Source: Rhodobacter sp. SGA-6-6
Lineage (GTDB): Bacteria; Pseudomonadota; Alphaproteobacteria; Rhodobacterales; Rhodobacteraceae
Assembly: GCF_011043545.1 (NCBI RefSeq)
Contig: NZ_JAAKGP010000017.1
Coordinates: 1-59,360, forward strand
Reading direction: 5' to 3'
DNA: 59,360 bases
Shown here: piece by piece, positions 29,663-39,228 of the stretch
How the letters are laid out: each line of letters begins with the position of its first letter
Numbering within the stretch: the stretch's first letter is position 1
Position numbers and translations under genes: made by a program
The notes under the pieces: model-generated
Databases searched by the model: none
What the model was told of the DNA's origin: nothing
What the model saw: the letters and a program-made list of their open reading frames with translations, nothing else

Positions 29663-29873
29663 AGCGAAGGCCATCGCCTTCGCCACCGCGCAACGGTTCA
29701 GCATGGACCGGCCGGGACCATAAGTCCCGGCCAGCGCCCGACCCGCCCTCGGCGGGCGCTTCTCGCCCGCCGGGTCGGGCGCTGGCCTCCCGGGGTTTAG
29801 AGTGACTGCCGTCTCCGGGTGCAGCCGCCGCGCACGGGCGGGGGCGAGGCAATGCCTCGCCTGATCCCGCCCG
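29663..29873. repeat. Four-hairpin dispersed repeat, copy D
   Basis: This copy has the most regular structure. H1 GCGAAGGC / GCCTTCGC (29664-29683). H2 GGCCGGGA / TCCCGGCC (29711-29733), where an A-T pair replaces the C-G of the other copies. H3 arms GCCAGCGCCCGACCC / GGGTCGGGCGCTGGC (29731-29787) around GGCGGGCG-CTTCT-CGCCCGCC. H4 CGGGCGGG-GGCGAGGCA / TGCCTCGCC ... CCCGCCCG (29835-29873). It lies between the 3' end of the DUF455 gene and the 5' end of the M23 gene. The 29436-29662 part of this gap has one further hairpin (GATCGGC / GCCGATC near 29577-29598) and no gene. Confidence 0.92.
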
Positions 29874-29910
29874 GTCAGACCGCGGACCGGCCCGCAGTGA
29901 CGCCGATCCG

Positions 29911-30729
29911 CTACTCATCCCCGTCCCCGGCCAGCGGCCAGTAGAAATCCGGCGGCAGGCCGGCCTCGGCGCGTTTCTCCTCGTTGAAGGGCGGTTTCAG
30001 CGCGCCGTGGAAGTAGCGGCGGACCAGGGCGTGGAACACCTCCTTCGGGTCCTCGCCGTCGCGGCCGCAGAGCCAGTTGAACCATTTAGAGCCATAGGCG
30101 ACATGGCCGACCTCCTCGGCATAGATCACCTCCAGCGCGGCGATGGCATCTTCCTCGCCCGCCTTGCGGAAGATGTCGATCATGCCCGGGGTCACGTCGA
30201 GGCCGCGCGCCTCCAGCACCATCGGCACAACGGCGAGGCGGCCCTTCAGGTCGTCCACGGTGTCCTCGGCGGCGCGCCACATGCCGGCATGGGCGGGCAG
30301 CGCGCCGTAATGGCTGCCCCTCCGCTCCAGCACGTCGCAGATCAGGTTGAAATGCTTGGCCTCCTCGTCGGCGGCCTTTACCCAGTCGTCATAGAAGCCG
30401 GCGGGCATCGACTGGTCGGCGAAGCGGGCGATGATGTCCCAGTGCAGGTCCACCGCGTTCAGCTCGATATGCGCCAGCGCGTGGAGAAGCGCGATGCGGC
30501 CCTGCGGGCTGCCCGGGCGGCGGCGCGGCACCTCGCGCGGGGGCAGGAGTTCCGGGCGCGCGGGCCTTGCGGGACGCAGCGGCGGCTCGGCCCGGCCGAT
30601 GGGCAGCGGAGTGCCTTCGGCGCGGGCGGCGAACCAGGCGGCGGCGTGGCGGCGGCCGAGCGCGGTCTTCGCGCGCCCGTCGGCGGTGGTCAGCACCTCC
30701 ACCGCCATCTCGGCCAGGGTCGCCCCCAT
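29911..30729 (-). CDS. DUF455 ferritin-like protein
   Basis: The 272-residue protein belongs to the DUF455 group with a ferritin-like four-helix fold. Metal-ligand-like Glu/His residues lie in ALAHIELNAVDLHWD (about 88-102), ADEEAKHFNLI and YAEEVGHVAYG. It may be a di-iron enzyme or structural protein; no activity is known to me. ATG 30729 overlaps the stop of the bcp gene as TGATG, so translation is coupled to the peroxiredoxin. That hints at a shared role in oxidative stress. Repeat copy D starts 38 bases after its end. Confidence 0.88.
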   Translation of the reverse strand: MGATLAEMAVEVLTTADGRAKTALGRRHAAAWFAARAEGTPLPIGRAEPPLRPARPARPELLPPREVPRRRPGSPQGRIALLHALAHIELNAVDLHWDIIARFADQSMPAGFYDDWVKAADEEAKHFNLICDVLERRGSHYGALPAHAGMWRAAEDTVDDLKGRLAVVPMVLEARGLDVTPGMIDIFRKAGEEDAIAALEVIYAEEVGHVAYGSKWFNWLCGRDGEDPKEVFHALVRRYFHGALKPPFNEEKRAEAGLPPDFYWPLAGDGDE

Positions 30730-31190
30730 CACAGCGCCCGGGCCGCGGCCAGCACCTCTTCGGCATGGCCCTTGACCTTCACCTTCGGCCAGACCCGGGC
30801 CACCCGGCCCTCGCCGTCGATCAGGAAGGTGGCGCGGGTGATGCCGAGGAACAGCCTGCCGTAAAGGCTCTTCTCGCCCCAGACCCCGTAATCCTCGCAG
30901 GTCCGCCCGGTCTCGTCGGAGGCGAGGATGACCTGCAGTCCGTGCTTGGCGCAGAACTTGTCATGCGCCTTCACCGAATCCTTGGAAATGCCGATGACGG
31001 TGGTGCCTGCGGCGGCGAACCCGGCCGCAAGGGCCGAGAAGTCCTGCGCCTCCAGCGTGCAGCCGGGGGTGTCGTCCTTGGGGTAGAAGTAGAGCACCGC
31101 CTTGCCGGGGCGAAGGGCGGAGAGGGTGACGCTGCCGCCGCCGTCGCGGGGCAGGGTGAAGTCGGGGGCGGTCTCGCCAGCGCTGATCAT
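30729..31190 (-). CDS. bcp: Peroxiredoxin, Bcp/PrxQ family
   Basis: The 153-residue thiol peroxidase has the peroxidatic Cys44 in PKDDTPGCTLEAQDF. The usual resolving Cys five residues later is Gln here. Cys80 in KFCAKHGL lies 36 residues away, the spacing of the alpha-3 type of PrxQ, so it is probably the resolving residue. The enzyme reduces hydrogen and organic peroxides in the cytoplasm using thioredoxin. AAGGAGACGCCC precedes the ATG. It is coupled to the DUF455 gene downstream and diverges from the YhdP-like gene. Confidence 0.93.
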   Translation of the reverse strand: MISAGETAPDFTLPRDGGGSVTLSALRPGKAVLYFYPKDDTPGCTLEAQDFSALAAGFAAAGTTVIGISKDSVKAHDKFCAKHGLQVILASDETGRTCEDYGVWGEKSLYGRLFLGITRATFLIDGEGRVARVWPKVKVKGHAEEVLAAARAL

Positions 31191-31302
31191 GGGCGTCTCC
31201 TTGCCAAGGCGGAAGGCCGGGCTTGGTGTTCTTGTTGCCTTCCGGCAGAGTTGAAGGCAAGGGGCAGGCGCCTGCGGCAAGACGGGCACGGAATTGAGGC
31301 AC

Positions 31303-34300
31303 ATGGCCGATCTGGCTGAGGGCATGGAAGACCGGAGCGAACCGGAGGCCGCGGCATCGCCGCGCCGCCGGCTGCCGCGGCTGCGCCGGCGCCACCGGCC
31401 CCGGCTGGGCCTGCGGCTGGTGCTGGCGCTGCTGGTGATCGCGCTGGCCCTCGGGATTTGCGGCATGGCGCTGACCGGGCGCAGCCTCGGCCTGCCGGTC
31501 TGGGCTGTGGCCGAGGCCGAGGCGCGGCTGAACCGGGCCTTGCAGGACAACAGCCACCTGCCCGAGGGCGCGGCCGTCGCGCTCGGCGATATCGAGGTGG
31601 CGCTGGACCGCGACTTCACCCCGCGCTTCCGCCTGCTGGACCTGCGGCTGATCGAGCCGGAGGGGCGGTCGATCCTCGCCCTGCCGGAACTGGCGGTGGC
31701 GCTGGACCCCGGGGCGCTGCTGCGCGGGCAACTGCGCCCGGCCTCCGTCCGCCTGCTGGGGGCGCAGCTGGAGGCGGTGCGCGACGAGGAGGGGCGGATC
31801 GGCCTGTCCATCGGCGGGATTTCCGGCGCGCAGCAGCCGCAGTCGCTGGCCGCGGTGCTGGACGCGCTGGACCGGATGTTCTCCACCCCCGCGCTGGAGG
31901 GGCTGCGGCTGATCGAGGCCGAGGCGCTGACGCTGACGCTGAAGGACGCCCGCGCCGGGCGGGAATGGCAGCTGGGGGACGGCCGGCTGATCCTGGAGAA
32001 CCGGCCCGAGGGGCTGGCGGCGGAACTGGGGGTGACACTCTTGGACGGCGAGACCCCGGCTTCGGCCCGGATGACGATCGAGACCGAGAAGGCGACCTCG
32101 GCCGCGCGGCTGCTGGCCAACCTGGACCAGATGGCGGCGGCCGACCTTGCCGCGCAGGCGCCGCCGCTGGCGGTGCTGGGGCTCCTGGAGGCGCCGATCT
32201 CCGGCCGGATGATCGGCGAGCTGGACGCGGAGGGGCGGCTGAAGGGATTCGAGGGCGCGCTGTCGCTGGGGGCCGGCGTGGTGCGGCCCGCGCCCGAGGC
32301 GGCGCCGGTGGCCTTCGACCGCGCCGGCATCGCGCTGCGCTACGACCCGGCGCGACAGCGGATCACGCTGGGCAGCCTGCGGGTGGAAAGCGCCTCGCTG
32401 CGGCTGCGCGCGCGGGGATCGGCCGAGTTGCAGGACGGCAAGGGCGGGCTGGCGGCGCCGGGGCAGATGCCGGCGGCGGTGGTGGGGCAGCTGGCCTTCT
32501 CCGAGGTGATGGTGGACCCGGAGGGGCTGTTCGAGGAACCCGTCCGCTTCGACACCGGCGCGCTGGCGATGCGGGTCACGCTGTCGCCGTTCCGGGCCGA
32601 GATCGGCCAGCTGTCGCTGGGCGAGGGCGAGGGCCAGTTGCGGCTGACCGGCGACATGGCGGCGGGGCAGGGCGGCTGGCGCGGCGGCGTGGACGTGGGG
32701 CTGGACCGGATCGACGCCGACCGGCTGCTGAAACTCTGGCCGGTCTCGGTGGTGCCGAAGACCCGCAGATGGCTGGCCGCCAACGTCGGCCAGGCCGAGT
32801 TCCGCGATTTCGACGCCAGCCTGCGGCTGGAACCGGGGCAGGAGCCGCGTTTCGCGCTGGACTACAGCTTCGACGGCGCCGAGGTCCGCTTCATCCGCAC
32901 CCTGCCGCCGGTGCAGGACGGCACCGGGCGGGCGGTGATCTTCGGCAATGCCTATACCGTGGCGCTGGAAAGCGGCCATGTCACCGCGCCGGACGGCGGC
33001 CGGATCGACGCCGCCGGCTCGGTCATGCTGGTGCCGGACATCACCCATATCCCGGCGCAGGCGGAGGTGACGCTGGTCACCCGGTCGTCGCTGACCGCGG
33101 CGCTGTCGCTCCTGGATCAGGAGCCGTTCCGCTTCCTGACCAAGGCCGGGCGGCCGGTGGACCTGGGCGAGGGGCGGGCGGAGATCACCTCGCGGCTGAA
33201 CTTCCCGCTGAAGGAGAAGATCGGCGTCGGCGACGTGTCCTATACGGTGACGGGCCTCGTCCGCGATTTCCGGTCGACCGTGCTGGTGCCGGGCAAGGCG
33301 CTGGCGCTGCCGGAGATGGCGGTGAAGGTGACGCCCGCCGGAATGGAACTGGCGGGCAGGGGCAAGCTGGACGAACTGCCCTTCGACGCGACCTTCCGCC
33401 AGCCTTTCGGCGCCGAGGCCGGGGGGCGGGCGACGGCCAGCGCGAAGGTCTGGCTGACCGATGCAAGACTGCGCGGCTTCGGCATCGCCCTGCCCGAAGG
33501 GTGGCTGTCGGGCGAGGCGGTGGCCGAGGTGGAGATGGACATCCCCAAGGGCGCGCCGCTGTCGCTGGAGCTGACCTCCGCGCTGGCGGGGGCGGGGCTG
33601 AAGGTGCCCCCCTTGGGCTGGTCGAAGCCGGCCAAGGCCAAGGCCAGCCTGACGCTGTCGGCCCGGCTGGGCGAGCGGCCGGAAGTGACCGCGCTGCGGC
33701 TGGATGCGCCGGGGCTCTTGGCCGAGGGGCGGCTGACCACCGCCCCGGGCGGCGGGCTGGAACGGGCCAGCTTCTCGCGGCTGGAGGCGGGCAACTGGCT
33801 GGCGGCCCGGGTCGATCTGGTCGGCCGCGGCAAGGCCCGGGCGCCGGCGGTGGAGATCGGCGGCGGCACCCTGAACCTGCCGCTGATGCCGAAGACCGCC
33901 GGCGGCGGCGAGGGCGACGGGGCCGAGATGAAGGTGGCGCTGGACCGGCTGGTGGTCTCCTCCTCCGTCGCGCTGACCGATTTCCGCGGCGCCTTCAAGG
34001 CGCTGAAGGGCGGGCTGGACGGCCGCTTCACCGCAGCGGTCAACGGCCGCGGCGGGGTTGAGGGCGCGGTGGTGCCCGACCGCGGGCGCACGGCGGTGCG
34101 GATCACCTCGGGCAATGCCGGCACGGTGATGGCGGCGGCGGGGGTGTTCAGGAACGGCCGCGGCGGCACGCTGGACCTGACGCTTTCCCCGCGCGGGCCC
34201 GAGGGGCAATATGTCGGCAACGCCAGCTTCACCCGGCTGTCGGTGCAGGAGGCCCCGGCGCTGGCGGCGCTGCTGTCGGCGATCTCGGTCGTCGGCCTCC

Positions 34301-34677
34301 TGGAGCAGATGAACGGGCAGGGGCTGATGTTCGACGAGGGCGACGTGGAATTCGTGCTGTCCTCGGCCGGGGTGCAGATCACCCGCGGCGCGGCGGTCGG
34401 CGCCTCGCTTGGCATTTCCTTCGAGGGCGCCTATTCCAGCGCCTCGGACAAGCTGGACCTGCAAGGCGTGATCTCTCCGGTCTATATCCTCAACGGCATC
34501 GGCCAGATCTTCGCGCCGCGGAAGGGCGAGGGGCTGTTCGGCTTTTCCTACCGGCTCAGCGGCCCGGCGGCGAATCCCTCGGTCAGCGTCAACCCGCTGT
34601 CGATCCTGACGCCCGGCATGTTCCGCGAGATCTTCCGCCGCCCGGCCCCGGTGGTGCGCAGGGCGCCGGGGGGATGA
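31303..34677 (+). CDS. Giant YhdP/AsmA-like envelope protein (DUF3971)
   Basis: The product has 1124 residues from ATG 31303; a TTG three codons earlier is also in frame. An Arg-rich cytoplasmic N-terminus and one membrane helix (about 37-58, [20 protein letters not shown]) precede a very long periplasmic region of repeated beta strands typical of the AsmA/YhdP group. The C-terminal part has the AsmA-like 2 block (SISAVVG-type [19 protein letters not shown] and the final [19 protein letters not shown]). Such proteins form bridges that move phospholipids to the outer membrane. Next to queA, 14 bases apart. Confidence 0.87.
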   Translation: MADLAEGMEDRSEPEAAASPRRRLPRLRRRHRPRLGLRLVLALLVIALALGICGMALTGRSLGLPVWAVAEAEARLNRALQDNSHLPEGAAVALGDIEVALDRDFTPRFRLLDLRLIEPEGRSILALPELAVALDPGALLRGQLRPASVRLLGAQLEAVRDEEGRIGLSIGGISGAQQPQSLAAVLDALDRMFSTPALEGLRLIEAEALTLTLKDARAGREWQLGDGRLILENRPEGLAAELGVTLLDGETPASARMTIETEKATSAARLLANLDQMAAADLAAQAPPLAVLGLLEAPISGRMIGELDAEGRLKGFEGALSLGAGVVRPAPEAAPVAFDRAGIALRYDPARQRITLGSLRVESASLRLRARGSAELQDGKGGLAAPGQMPAAVVGQLAFSEVMVDPEGLFEEPVRFDTGALAMRVTLSPFRAEIGQLSLGEGEGQLRLTGDMAAGQGGWRGGVDVGLDRIDADRLLKLWPVSVVPKTRRWLAANVGQAEFRDFDASLRLEPGQEPRFALDYSFDGAEVRFIRTLPPVQDGTGRAVIFGNAYTVALESGHVTAPDGGRIDAAGSVMLVPDITHIPAQAEVTLVTRSSLTAALSLLDQEPFRFLTKAGRPVDLGEGRAEITSRLNFPLKEKIGVGDVSYTVTGLVRDFRSTVLVPGKALALPEMAVKVTPAGMELAGRGKLDELPFDATFRQPFGAEAGGRATASAKVWLTDARLRGFGIALPEGWLSGEAVAEVEMDIPKGAPLSLELTSALAGAGLKVPPLGWSKPAKAKASLTLSARLGERPEVTALRLDAPGLLAEGRLTTAPGGGLERASFSRLEAGNWLAARVDLVGRGKARAPAVEIGGGTLNLPLMPKTAGGGEGDGAEMKVALDRLVVSSSVALTDFRGAFKALKGGLDGRFTAAVNGRGGVEGAVVPDRGRTAVRITSGNAGTVMAAAGVFRNGRGGTLDLTLSPRGPEGQYVGNASFTRLSVQEAPALAALLSAISVVGLLEQMNGQGLMFDEGDVEFVLSSAGVQITRGAAVGASLGISFEGAYSSASDKLDLQGVISPVYILNGIGQIFAPRKGEGLFGFSYRLSGPAANPSVSVNPLSILTPGMFREIFRRPAPVVRRAPGG

Positions 34678-34690
34678 GGGCGGGAATGAG

Positions 34691-35734
34691 ATGAAGCTGT
34701 CCGATTTCGACTTCGACCTGCCGGAGGCGCTGATCGCCACCCGCCCCGCCCGGCCACGGACGGCAGCGCGGCTGCTGCTGGCCGAGGGCGACGCGATCCG
34801 CGACCTGCATGTGCGCGATCTGGTGGAGGTGTTCCGGCCCGGCGATCTGCTGGTGCTGAACAACACCAGGGTGATCCCGGCGCGGCTGTTCGGCACCCGT
34901 GCGCGCGGCGAGGCGGTGGCGAAGGTGGAGGTCACGCTGCTGGAACCCGCGGCCGCGGGCGGCTGGCGGGCGCTGGCGAAGCCCCTGCGCAAGGTGAAGG
35001 AGGGCGAGGTGATCGTCTTCTCCGATCACCTCTCGGCCAGCGTGGCGGAAAAGGGCGAGGCCGACCTGCGGCTGGTGTTCGACCGCGAAGGCGAGGCCTT
35101 CGACGCGGCGCTGGCCGAGGCCGGCGCCATGCCGCTGCCGCCCTATATCGCCGCCAAGCGCCCGGCGGATGCGCAGGACCGGCAGGACTACCAGACCGTC
35201 TTCGCCCGCCATTCCGGCGCGGTGGCGGCCCCCACCGCCAGCCTGCACTTCGACCGCGACCTGCTGGAGGCGCTGGCGGCGAAGGGCGTGCGTTTCGCCG
35301 AAGTGACGCTGCATGTCGGCGCCGGCACCTTCCTGCCGGTGAAGGTGGAGGACGTGACCACCCACCGGATGCACGCCGAATGGGGGCAGGTGACGGCCGA
35401 GGCCGCCGCGCAGATCGACGCGGCGAAGCGGGCAGGGGGGCGGGTGATCCCCATCGGCACCACGGCGCTGCGGCTGATCGAATCGGCGGCGCGCGCCACC
35501 GGGCGGGTGGAGCCCTGGGAGGGGCCGACCGACATCTTCATCTACCCGGGCTTCGCCTTCCGGGTGACCGATGCGCTGATGACCAACTTCCACCTGCCGC
35601 GCTCGACGCTGCTGATGCTGGTCTCGGCGCTGATGGGCAAGGCGCGGGTCGACCGGATATACCGACATGCGGTGGAATCGGGCTATCGTTTCTTCAGCTA
35701 CGGCGATGCCTCGCTGCTGATTCCGGAAGGGTGA
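34691..35734 (+). CDS. queA: S-adenosylmethionine:tRNA ribosyltransferase-isomerase
   Basis: The 347-residue protein transfers and isomerises the ribose of SAM onto preQ1-tRNA to give epoxyqueuosine. Family marks are [18 protein letters not shown] at the start, [40 protein letters not shown] (seen in parts), [14 protein letters not shown] and [17 protein letters not shown] near the end. It is the step after Tgt (6513). It is followed after one base by an MFS gene, so those two are probably co-transcribed. Confidence 0.97.
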   Translation: MKLSDFDFDLPEALIATRPARPRTAARLLLAEGDAIRDLHVRDLVEVFRPGDLLVLNNTRVIPARLFGTRARGEAVAKVEVTLLEPAAAGGWRALAKPLRKVKEGEVIVFSDHLSASVAEKGEADLRLVFDREGEAFDAALAEAGAMPLPPYIAAKRPADAQDRQDYQTVFARHSGAVAAPTASLHFDRDLLEALAAKGVRFAEVTLHVGAGTFLPVKVEDVTTHRMHAEWGQVTAEAAAQIDAAKRAGGRVIPIGTTALRLIESAARATGRVEPWEGPTDIFIYPGFAFRVTDALMTNFHLPRSTLLMLVSALMGKARVDRIYRHAVESGYRFFSYGDASLLIPEG

Positions 35735-35735
35735 G

Positions 35736-37061
35736 ATGCTGAAAGTCTTCGTCCATGCCTGGCCGCTTCTGACCGGCGTCCTGCTTCTGATGGTCGGCAA
35801 CGGGGTGCAGGGCTCGCTGCTCGGCATCCGCGGCACGCTGGAGGCCTTCAGCACGCTGGAACTGTCGGTCGTCATGTCGGCCTATTTCCTCGGCTTCCTG
35901 ATCGGGTCGCGGCTGGCGCCGGGGATGATCCGGCGGGTCGGCCATGTGCGGGTCTTCGCCGCCCTCGGCTCGCTGATCTCCGCCGTTCTGGTGCTTTATC
36001 CGATGCTGGTGGAATGGCAGATCTGGGCCTTGATGCGGGTGATCATCGGCTTCGGCTTCGCCGGCATCTACATCACCGCCGAAAGCTGGCTGAACAACAC
36101 CGCCACCAACGAGACCCGGGGGCAGGCGCTGTCGCTTTACATGATCGTGCAGATGCTGGGGATCGTGGCGTCGCAGGCGCTGCTGGCGGCGGGCGATCCC
36201 TTCGGCTACGACATGTTCCTGATCCCCTCGGTGCTGGTCTCGCTGGCCTTCCTGCCGATCCTGCTGGCCGACAGCCCCGCACCCACCTTCGATTCCACCG
36301 CCCGGCTCGGCTTCCGCGAGTTGTTCCAGATCTCGCCGCTCGGCTGCGTCGGGATGCTGATCTCGGGCGGCGTGTTCTCGGCGATGTTCGGCATGGCGGC
36401 GGTCTGGGGCACGCTGAGCCTGTTGAGCGTGAAGCAGATCGCGCTCTTCACCTCGGCGCTCTATGTCGGCGGGCTGTTGCTGCAATATCCGGTGGGCTGG
36501 TTCTCCGACCGCATCGACCGCCGCAAGATCATGCTCTGGCTGGCGGTGGCGGCCTCGGTCGTGCTGCTGGTGGCGACGGTCTTCGCGCTGCCGTTCTGGG
36601 CGCATCTGATCGTGGCGGCGCTTCTGGGCGGCGTCACCTATCCGATGTATTCGCTGCTGATCGCCTATACCAACGACTTCCTGTCGAAAGAGCAGATGGC
36701 CGCCGCCTCGGCCGGGCTGATCTTCCTGAACGGCTTCGGGGCGATCTTCGGGCCGCTGGTCACCGGCTGGCTGATGGGCGTGGTGGGGACGCGGGGGTTC
36801 TTCCTGTTCATCCTCCTGCTCTACGCTGCGCAGGTCGGCTATACCGTCTGGCGGATGGGCCGACGGGCGGCGCCCTCGGTCACCGGCGGCTTCCGCGGCG
36901 TGGCGCCGACCGCCTCGTCGCTGGCCACCGTCGCCGTGCTGGAAAGCGCGCCGGAGATCGGCCCCTCGCCCGAAACGCCGGAGGCGGCGGCCGAGGCGGC
37001 CGAGGCGCTGGCGATCCAGCCCGCTGCGCCGGCAGAAAACCCGCCCGGCGACAAAGCCTGA
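35736..37061 (+). CDS. MFS transporter (YcaD-like)
   Basis: The 441-residue protein has 12 predicted membrane helices in two halves. The typical loop 2-3 signature is FLIGSRLAPGMIRRVGHVRVFA, and WFSDRIDRRKIMLWLA is the matching loop of the second half. ESWLNNTATNETRGQ resembles the YcaD/TsgA type. The C-terminal 60 residues are an Ala/Glu/Pro-rich cytoplasmic tail. Substrate is unknown. It begins one base after the queA stop. Confidence 0.88.
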   Translation: MLKVFVHAWPLLTGVLLLMVGNGVQGSLLGIRGTLEAFSTLELSVVMSAYFLGFLIGSRLAPGMIRRVGHVRVFAALGSLISAVLVLYPMLVEWQIWALMRVIIGFGFAGIYITAESWLNNTATNETRGQALSLYMIVQMLGIVASQALLAAGDPFGYDMFLIPSVLVSLAFLPILLADSPAPTFDSTARLGFRELFQISPLGCVGMLISGGVFSAMFGMAAVWGTLSLLSVKQIALFTSALYVGGLLLQYPVGWFSDRIDRRKIMLWLAVAASVVLLVATVFALPFWAHLIVAALLGGVTYPMYSLLIAYTNDFLSKEQMAAASAGLIFLNGFGAIFGPLVTGWLMGVVGTRGFFLFILLLYAAQVGYTVWRMGRRAAPSVTGGFRGVAPTASSLATVAVLESAPEIGPSPETPEAAAEAAEALAIQPAAPAENPPGDKA

Positions 37062-37114
37062 GGTTGCGCAGCCCGTCCCTGCCTGCCAGTCTGCCCTGAA
37101 AGCGGGAGATGGCG

Positions 37115-37681
37115 ATGACCGATCCGGTGGCGGTTCTGGATTTCTGGCTGGACGAGATCGGCCCCGAGGGCTGGTATTCCGGCACCAAAGAAGTGGACGA
37201 GGCCTGCGCCGCGGGCTTCGCCGATCTGGTGACGGCGGCGCGCGAGGGCAATCTGGAGCACTGGATCGACGGGCCGGCGGGGACGCTGGCCTATCTGATC
37301 CTGACCGACCAGTTCCCGCGCAACATCCACCGCGGCACCGCGCTGGCCTTCGCCAGCGACATCCGTGCCCGCGCCGCCGCCCGCCGCGCGCTGGACGAGG
37401 GCTGGGACCGGCAGGTGCCGGAGCCGGAGCGGCAGTTCTTCTACATGCCGCTGGAGCATTCCGAGGACCGCGCCGACCAGGAGCTTGCGGTGAAGCTGAT
37501 GGAAGAGCGGATGACCGATCCCGAGATGGTGCTGCACGCCCGCGCGCATCAGGAGATGATCCGGCGCTACGGCCGCTTCCCCGGCCGCAACGCCGCGCTC
37601 GGGCGCGAGAACAGCCCCGAGGAGGCGGAGTTCCTGGCCGCGGGCGGCTATCCGGCGCTGGTGCAGCAGATGCGGGGATAG
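37115..37681 (+). CDS. DUF924 family protein
   Basis: The 188-residue protein has the DUF924 marks VLDFWLDEIGPEGWY at the start, LAYLILTDQFPRNIHRGTA (about 65-84), RQFFYMPLEHSED and RYGRFPGRNAALGR near the end. The all-helical fold resembles TPR-like proteins; function is unknown. I prefer ATG 37115 because GGGAG lies six bases before it; ATG 37109 is too close to that site. It precedes lpdA by 95 bases. Confidence 0.88.
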   Translation: MTDPVAVLDFWLDEIGPEGWYSGTKEVDEACAAGFADLVTAAREGNLEHWIDGPAGTLAYLILTDQFPRNIHRGTALAFASDIRARAAARRALDEGWDRQVPEPERQFFYMPLEHSEDRADQELAVKLMEERMTDPEMVLHARAHQEMIRRYGRFPGRNAALGRENSPEEAEFLAAGGYPALVQQMRG

Positions 37682-37776
37682 CCATGCAAGATGCGCATAG
37701 GCCCCCGGCGCGGGATTTGTTGCTGGATTGAACCTGATGGTTTAAGGGTAAACCACTTTTTCCGAGGGAGGGAAGA

Positions 37777-39174
37777 ATGGCCGGTCAGAGCTTCGACGTG
37801 GTGGTGGTGGGCGCGGGCCCCGGCGGTTATGTGGCGGCGATCCGCGCGGCCCAGCTTGGTCGATCCGTCGCCATCGTCGAGCGCGAGCATCTGGGCGGCA
37901 TCTGCCTGAACTGGGGCTGCATCCCGACCAAGGCGCTGCTGCGCAGTGCCGAGGTCCTGCACCTGATGCACCGCGCCAAGGAATTCGGCCTGAAGGCGGA
38001 AGGCATCGGCTACGATCTGCCGGCCGTGGTGGCGCGGTCGCGCGCGGTGGCCAAGCAGCTGTCGGGCGGCATCGGCCATCTGATGAAGAAGAACAAGGTC
38101 ACCGTCTTCATGGGCACCGCCACCCTGCCGAAAGCGGGCACGGTGGAGGTGAAGACCGACAAGGGCAGCGAGACCCTGACGGCGAAGAACGTGATCCTCG
38201 CCACCGGCGCCCGGGCGCGGGAACTGCCGGGGCTGGAGGCCGACGGCGATCTGGTCTGGTCCTACAAGCACGCGCTGGTGGCGTCGCGGATGCCGAAGAA
38301 GCTGCTGGTGATCGGCTCCGGCGCCATCGGCATCGAATTCGCCTCCTTCTTCAACACCCTCGGCGCCGAGACCACCGTGGTGGAAGTAATGGACCGCATC
38401 CTGCCGGTGGAGGATGCCGAGATTTCCGCCTTTGCGAAGAAGAGCTTTGTCAAGCAGGGGATGAAGATCCTCGAAAAGGCGGCGGTGAAGAAGCTGGACC
38501 GACACCCCGGCAAGGGCGTGACCGCGCATATCGAGGTGGGCGGCAAGGTCGAGACCCAGGAGTTCGACACCGTGATCTCGGCCGTCGGCATCGTCGGCAA
38601 TGTCGAGGACCTCGGGCTGGAGGCTCTGGGGGTGAAGATCGACCGCACCCATGTGGTGACCGACGAATTCTGCCGCACCGGCGTGCCCGGGCTTTACGCC
38701 ATCGGCGACATCGCCGGCGCGCCCTGGCTGGCGCACAAGGCCAGCCACGAGGGCGTCATGGTGGCCGAGCTGATCGCCGGCGGCCACCCGCATCCGATCA
38801 AGCCCGGCTCCATCGCCGGCTGCACCTATTGCCACCCGCAGGTCGCCAGCGTCGGCATGACCGAGGCCAAGGCCAAGGAGGCCGGGCATGAGGTCAAGGT
38901 CGGCCGCTTCCCCTTCATCGGCAACGGCAAGGCCATCGCCATGGGCGAGGCCGAGGGACTGGTGAAGACCGTCTTCGACGCCAAGACCGGGGAACTGCTG
39001 GGCGCCCACATGATCGGCGCCGAGGTCACCGAGATGATCCAGGGCTATATCGTCGGCCGCACGCTGGAGACCACCGAGGCGGAATTGATGGAAACCGTCT
39101 TCCCGCATCCCACCATGTCGGAGATGATGCACGAGGCGGTGCTGGACGCCTATGGCCGCGCGCTGCACATCTGA
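37777..39174 (+). CDS. lpdA: Dihydrolipoyl dehydrogenase (E3)
   Basis: The 465-residue flavoprotein reoxidises dihydrolipoamide of 2-oxoacid dehydrogenase complexes, reducing NAD. It shows the FAD fold VVVVGAGPGGYVAAIRAAQ, the redox disulphide GGICLNWGCIPTKALL (Cys near 43 and 48), the NAD fold VIGSGAIGIEFASFF, YAIGDIAGAPWLAHKASHEG and the C-terminal HPTMSEMMHEAVLDAYG with the catalytic His-Glu. No E1/E2 genes are in the window, so the complex served cannot be stated. GAGGGAGGGAAG precedes the ATG. Confidence 0.96.
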   Translation: MAGQSFDVVVVGAGPGGYVAAIRAAQLGRSVAIVEREHLGGICLNWGCIPTKALLRSAEVLHLMHRAKEFGLKAEGIGYDLPAVVARSRAVAKQLSGGIGHLMKKNKVTVFMGTATLPKAGTVEVKTDKGSETLTAKNVILATGARARELPGLEADGDLVWSYKHALVASRMPKKLLVIGSGAIGIEFASFFNTLGAETTVVEVMDRILPVEDAEISAFAKKSFVKQGMKILEKAAVKKLDRHPGKGVTAHIEVGGKVETQEFDTVISAVGIVGNVEDLGLEALGVKIDRTHVVTDEFCRTGVPGLYAIGDIAGAPWLAHKASHEGVMVAELIAGGHPHPIKPGSIAGCTYCHPQVASVGMTEAKAKEAGHEVKVGRFPFIGNGKAIAMGEAEGLVKTVFDAKTGELLGAHMIGAEVTEMIQGYIVGRTLETTEAELMETVFPHPTMSEMMHEAVLDAYGRALHI

Positions 39175-39228
39175 CGGGAGGGCGTGACGGGACTGGCGCG
39201 CAAGGGCCGCCTCGGCTAGCACTGGCGG

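Noticed and set aside
34548-35875. Frames antisense to queA
   Set aside because: queA is unambiguous on the plus strand, and the antisense peptides lack any motif.
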